Under the pieces are notes generated by a model, which saw only the letters and a list, made by a program, of their open reading frames with translations, was not told where the DNA came from and ran no database searches. From NCBI GenBank assembly GCA_016926595.1, contig JAFGOG010000153.1:1-7384 (forward strand): 7,384 nt of DNA, read 5' to 3'. Both the position numbers and the translations under genes were made by a program. This stretch comes from Anaerolineae bacterium. Its GTDB lineage: Bacteria; Chloroflexota; Anaerolineae; JAAYZQ01. Below, piece by piece: positions 6,644 through 7,384 of this stretch (its first letter is position 1; each line of letters begins with the position of its first letter).

Positions 6644-7384
6644 TTATCCTTCGACAAGGCTCACCAGGCCGGCAGCGCCATCCACGGTGATGGCCTGCCC
6701 GTTCTGGATGCGCTGCGTGGCCACGCCCGTGCCCAGCACGGCCGGAATGCCGTACTCGCGGGCGACGATAGAGCCGTGGCTCAACGGTCCGCCCACGTCG
6801 GTGACGATGCCGGCCGCCATGGCAAAGAGCGGCGTCCAGGCCGGGGTGGTCATCTCGGCCACCAGGATGTCGCCGGGCTGCATCTTGTGGAAATCCCCTG
6901 GGCCGAGCAGGACGCGGGCCGGGGCCGTCACCTTCCCAGGGCTGGCGGCCACGCCTTTTAGGACGGTAGCCGTCTGCTCCTCAGCGCTGACCGGCATAAA
7001 GGCGTCGACCTTGATGCCCATCACCCGGATCTTGGGCGGCAATTGCTGGGGCGGCGTCGCCTGCTTTTCGGCGCGCCACACCGCCCGACGCCGCCGGACG
7101 TGCTGGCGCAGGTCTTGGAGCCCCGCGCCGCGATCCAGCGCCGCGGCGCCATGCTCCACCTCGGCCCGCTCCAGCCAATAGATGTCGCCGGGTTCCGCGA
7201 TGGCTCCGGCCTCCACAAAGCGGCGGCCCAGCTCATACAGCATCCGGCGCAGTACGGGGTAGCCCAGGCCAATGTCAAAGATCGAGTCTTCGCGGACCAG
7301 GGCAAAGGTCTGCGCCCAGCGCAGCGTCCAGCGAAGGAACCGCAGCTTGAGCCCTTTGACCCGGCCCAGCGCGGCCTGCACGGC
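6644..7384 (-). CDS. PEP-utilising phosphotransferase, C-terminal part (PEP synthase or rifampicin phosphotransferase type; cut at window edge)
   Basis: The frame is open to the window edge, and the 246 visible residues are the C-terminal portion of a much longer enzyme. The swivelling PEP-utilising phosphohistidine domain spans roughly the last 110 residues. It has the core GPGDFHKMQPGDILVAEMTTPAWTPLF region and then TDVGGPLSHGSIVAREYGIPAVLGTG. The catalytic His is encoded at 6778-6776. In front of it, REDSIFDIGLGYPVLRRMLYELGRRFVEAGAI and the following PGDIYWL segment match the linker of PEP synthase-like and rifampicin phosphotransferase-like proteins. The N-terminal ATP-grasp domain must lie to the right of the window. 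Such enzymes move phosphate from ATP through His either to pyruvate or, in Rph, to rifamycin. The GTG codon at 7381 is internal. Coupling to a drug-type exporter slightly favours the Rph-like reading, but the visible part cannot decide. Confidence 0.88.
   Translation of the reverse strand, partial: AVQAALGRVKGLKLRFLRWTLRWAQTFALVREDSIFDIGLGYPVLRRMLYELGRRFVEAGAIAEPGDIYWLERAEVEHGAAALDRGAGLQDLRQHVRRRRAVWRAEKQATPPQQLPPKIRVMGIKVDAFMPVSAEEQTATVLKGVAASPGKVTAPARVLLGPGDFHKMQPGDILVAEMTTPAWTPLFAMAAGIVTDVGGPLSHGSIVAREYGIPAVLGTGVATQRIQNGQAITVDGAAGLVSLVEG
6647..6651 (-). promoter_or_regulatory. Ribosome binding site of the exporter inside the end of the upstream gene
   Basis: On the minus strand the last codons of the phosphotransferase gene read GAAGGATAA, then CG, then ATG. 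The AAGGA lies five bases to the TAACG spacer before the start, so translation of the exporter should be coupled to termination of the upstream gene. Confidence 0.65.

Noticed and set aside
5809..6657. 282-codon minus-strand frame in another register over the MFS gene
   Set aside because: Arg/Gly/His-rich shadow of the exporter frame, which carries all MFS motifs.

Overview
The window is GC-rich DNA, densely coding on both strands, with codons ending mostly in G or C. It most resembles a Chloroflexota (Anaerolineae/Caldilineae-like) chromosome. This rests on an archaeal/Thermotoga-type S-adenosylhomocysteinase beside a PfkB-type kinase and metK, and on the general style of the proteins. It is inference; there is no rRNA or other marker here. 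No complete new system is visible. The noteworthy items are perfect intergenic hairpins, a scarred intergenic region, a divergent PlsY, a pair of operator-like repeats and a drug-related-looking gene pair.

Left part (1-3548, plus strand): a methyl-cycle operon. The window opens inside a PfkB-family kinase, probably adenosine kinase. It is followed by ahcY (S-adenosylhomocysteine hydrolase) and metK (S-adenosylmethionine synthetase). MetK makes SAM, methyltransferases turn it into SAH, AhcY splits SAH into adenosine and homocysteine, and the kinase would remove adenosine to pull the reversible AhcY reaction forward. A perfect 17-bp hairpin lies between ahcY and metK, and a 19-bp hairpin follows metK. 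Neither has a U-tract.

Middle (3549-4812): a 421-bp stretch without an intact gene. It carries a minus-strand C-terminal gene remnant with a calcium-loop-like motif, a good sigma-70-type promoter, and a 24-codon ORF that resembles the very start of a Ser/Thr protein kinase. Then comes a plsY-like glycerol-3-phosphate acyltransferase gene, followed by a 180-bp gap with only weak hairpins.

Right part (4813-7384, minus strand): an uncharacterised five-helix membrane protein with its own probable promoter and two operator-like repeats. Upstream of it lies a tightly coupled pair: the C-terminal end of a PEP-utilising phosphotransferase (PEP synthase or rifampicin phosphotransferase type, cut by the window edge), then an MFS drug-type exporter whose ribosome binding site sits in the last codons of the phosphotransferase gene.
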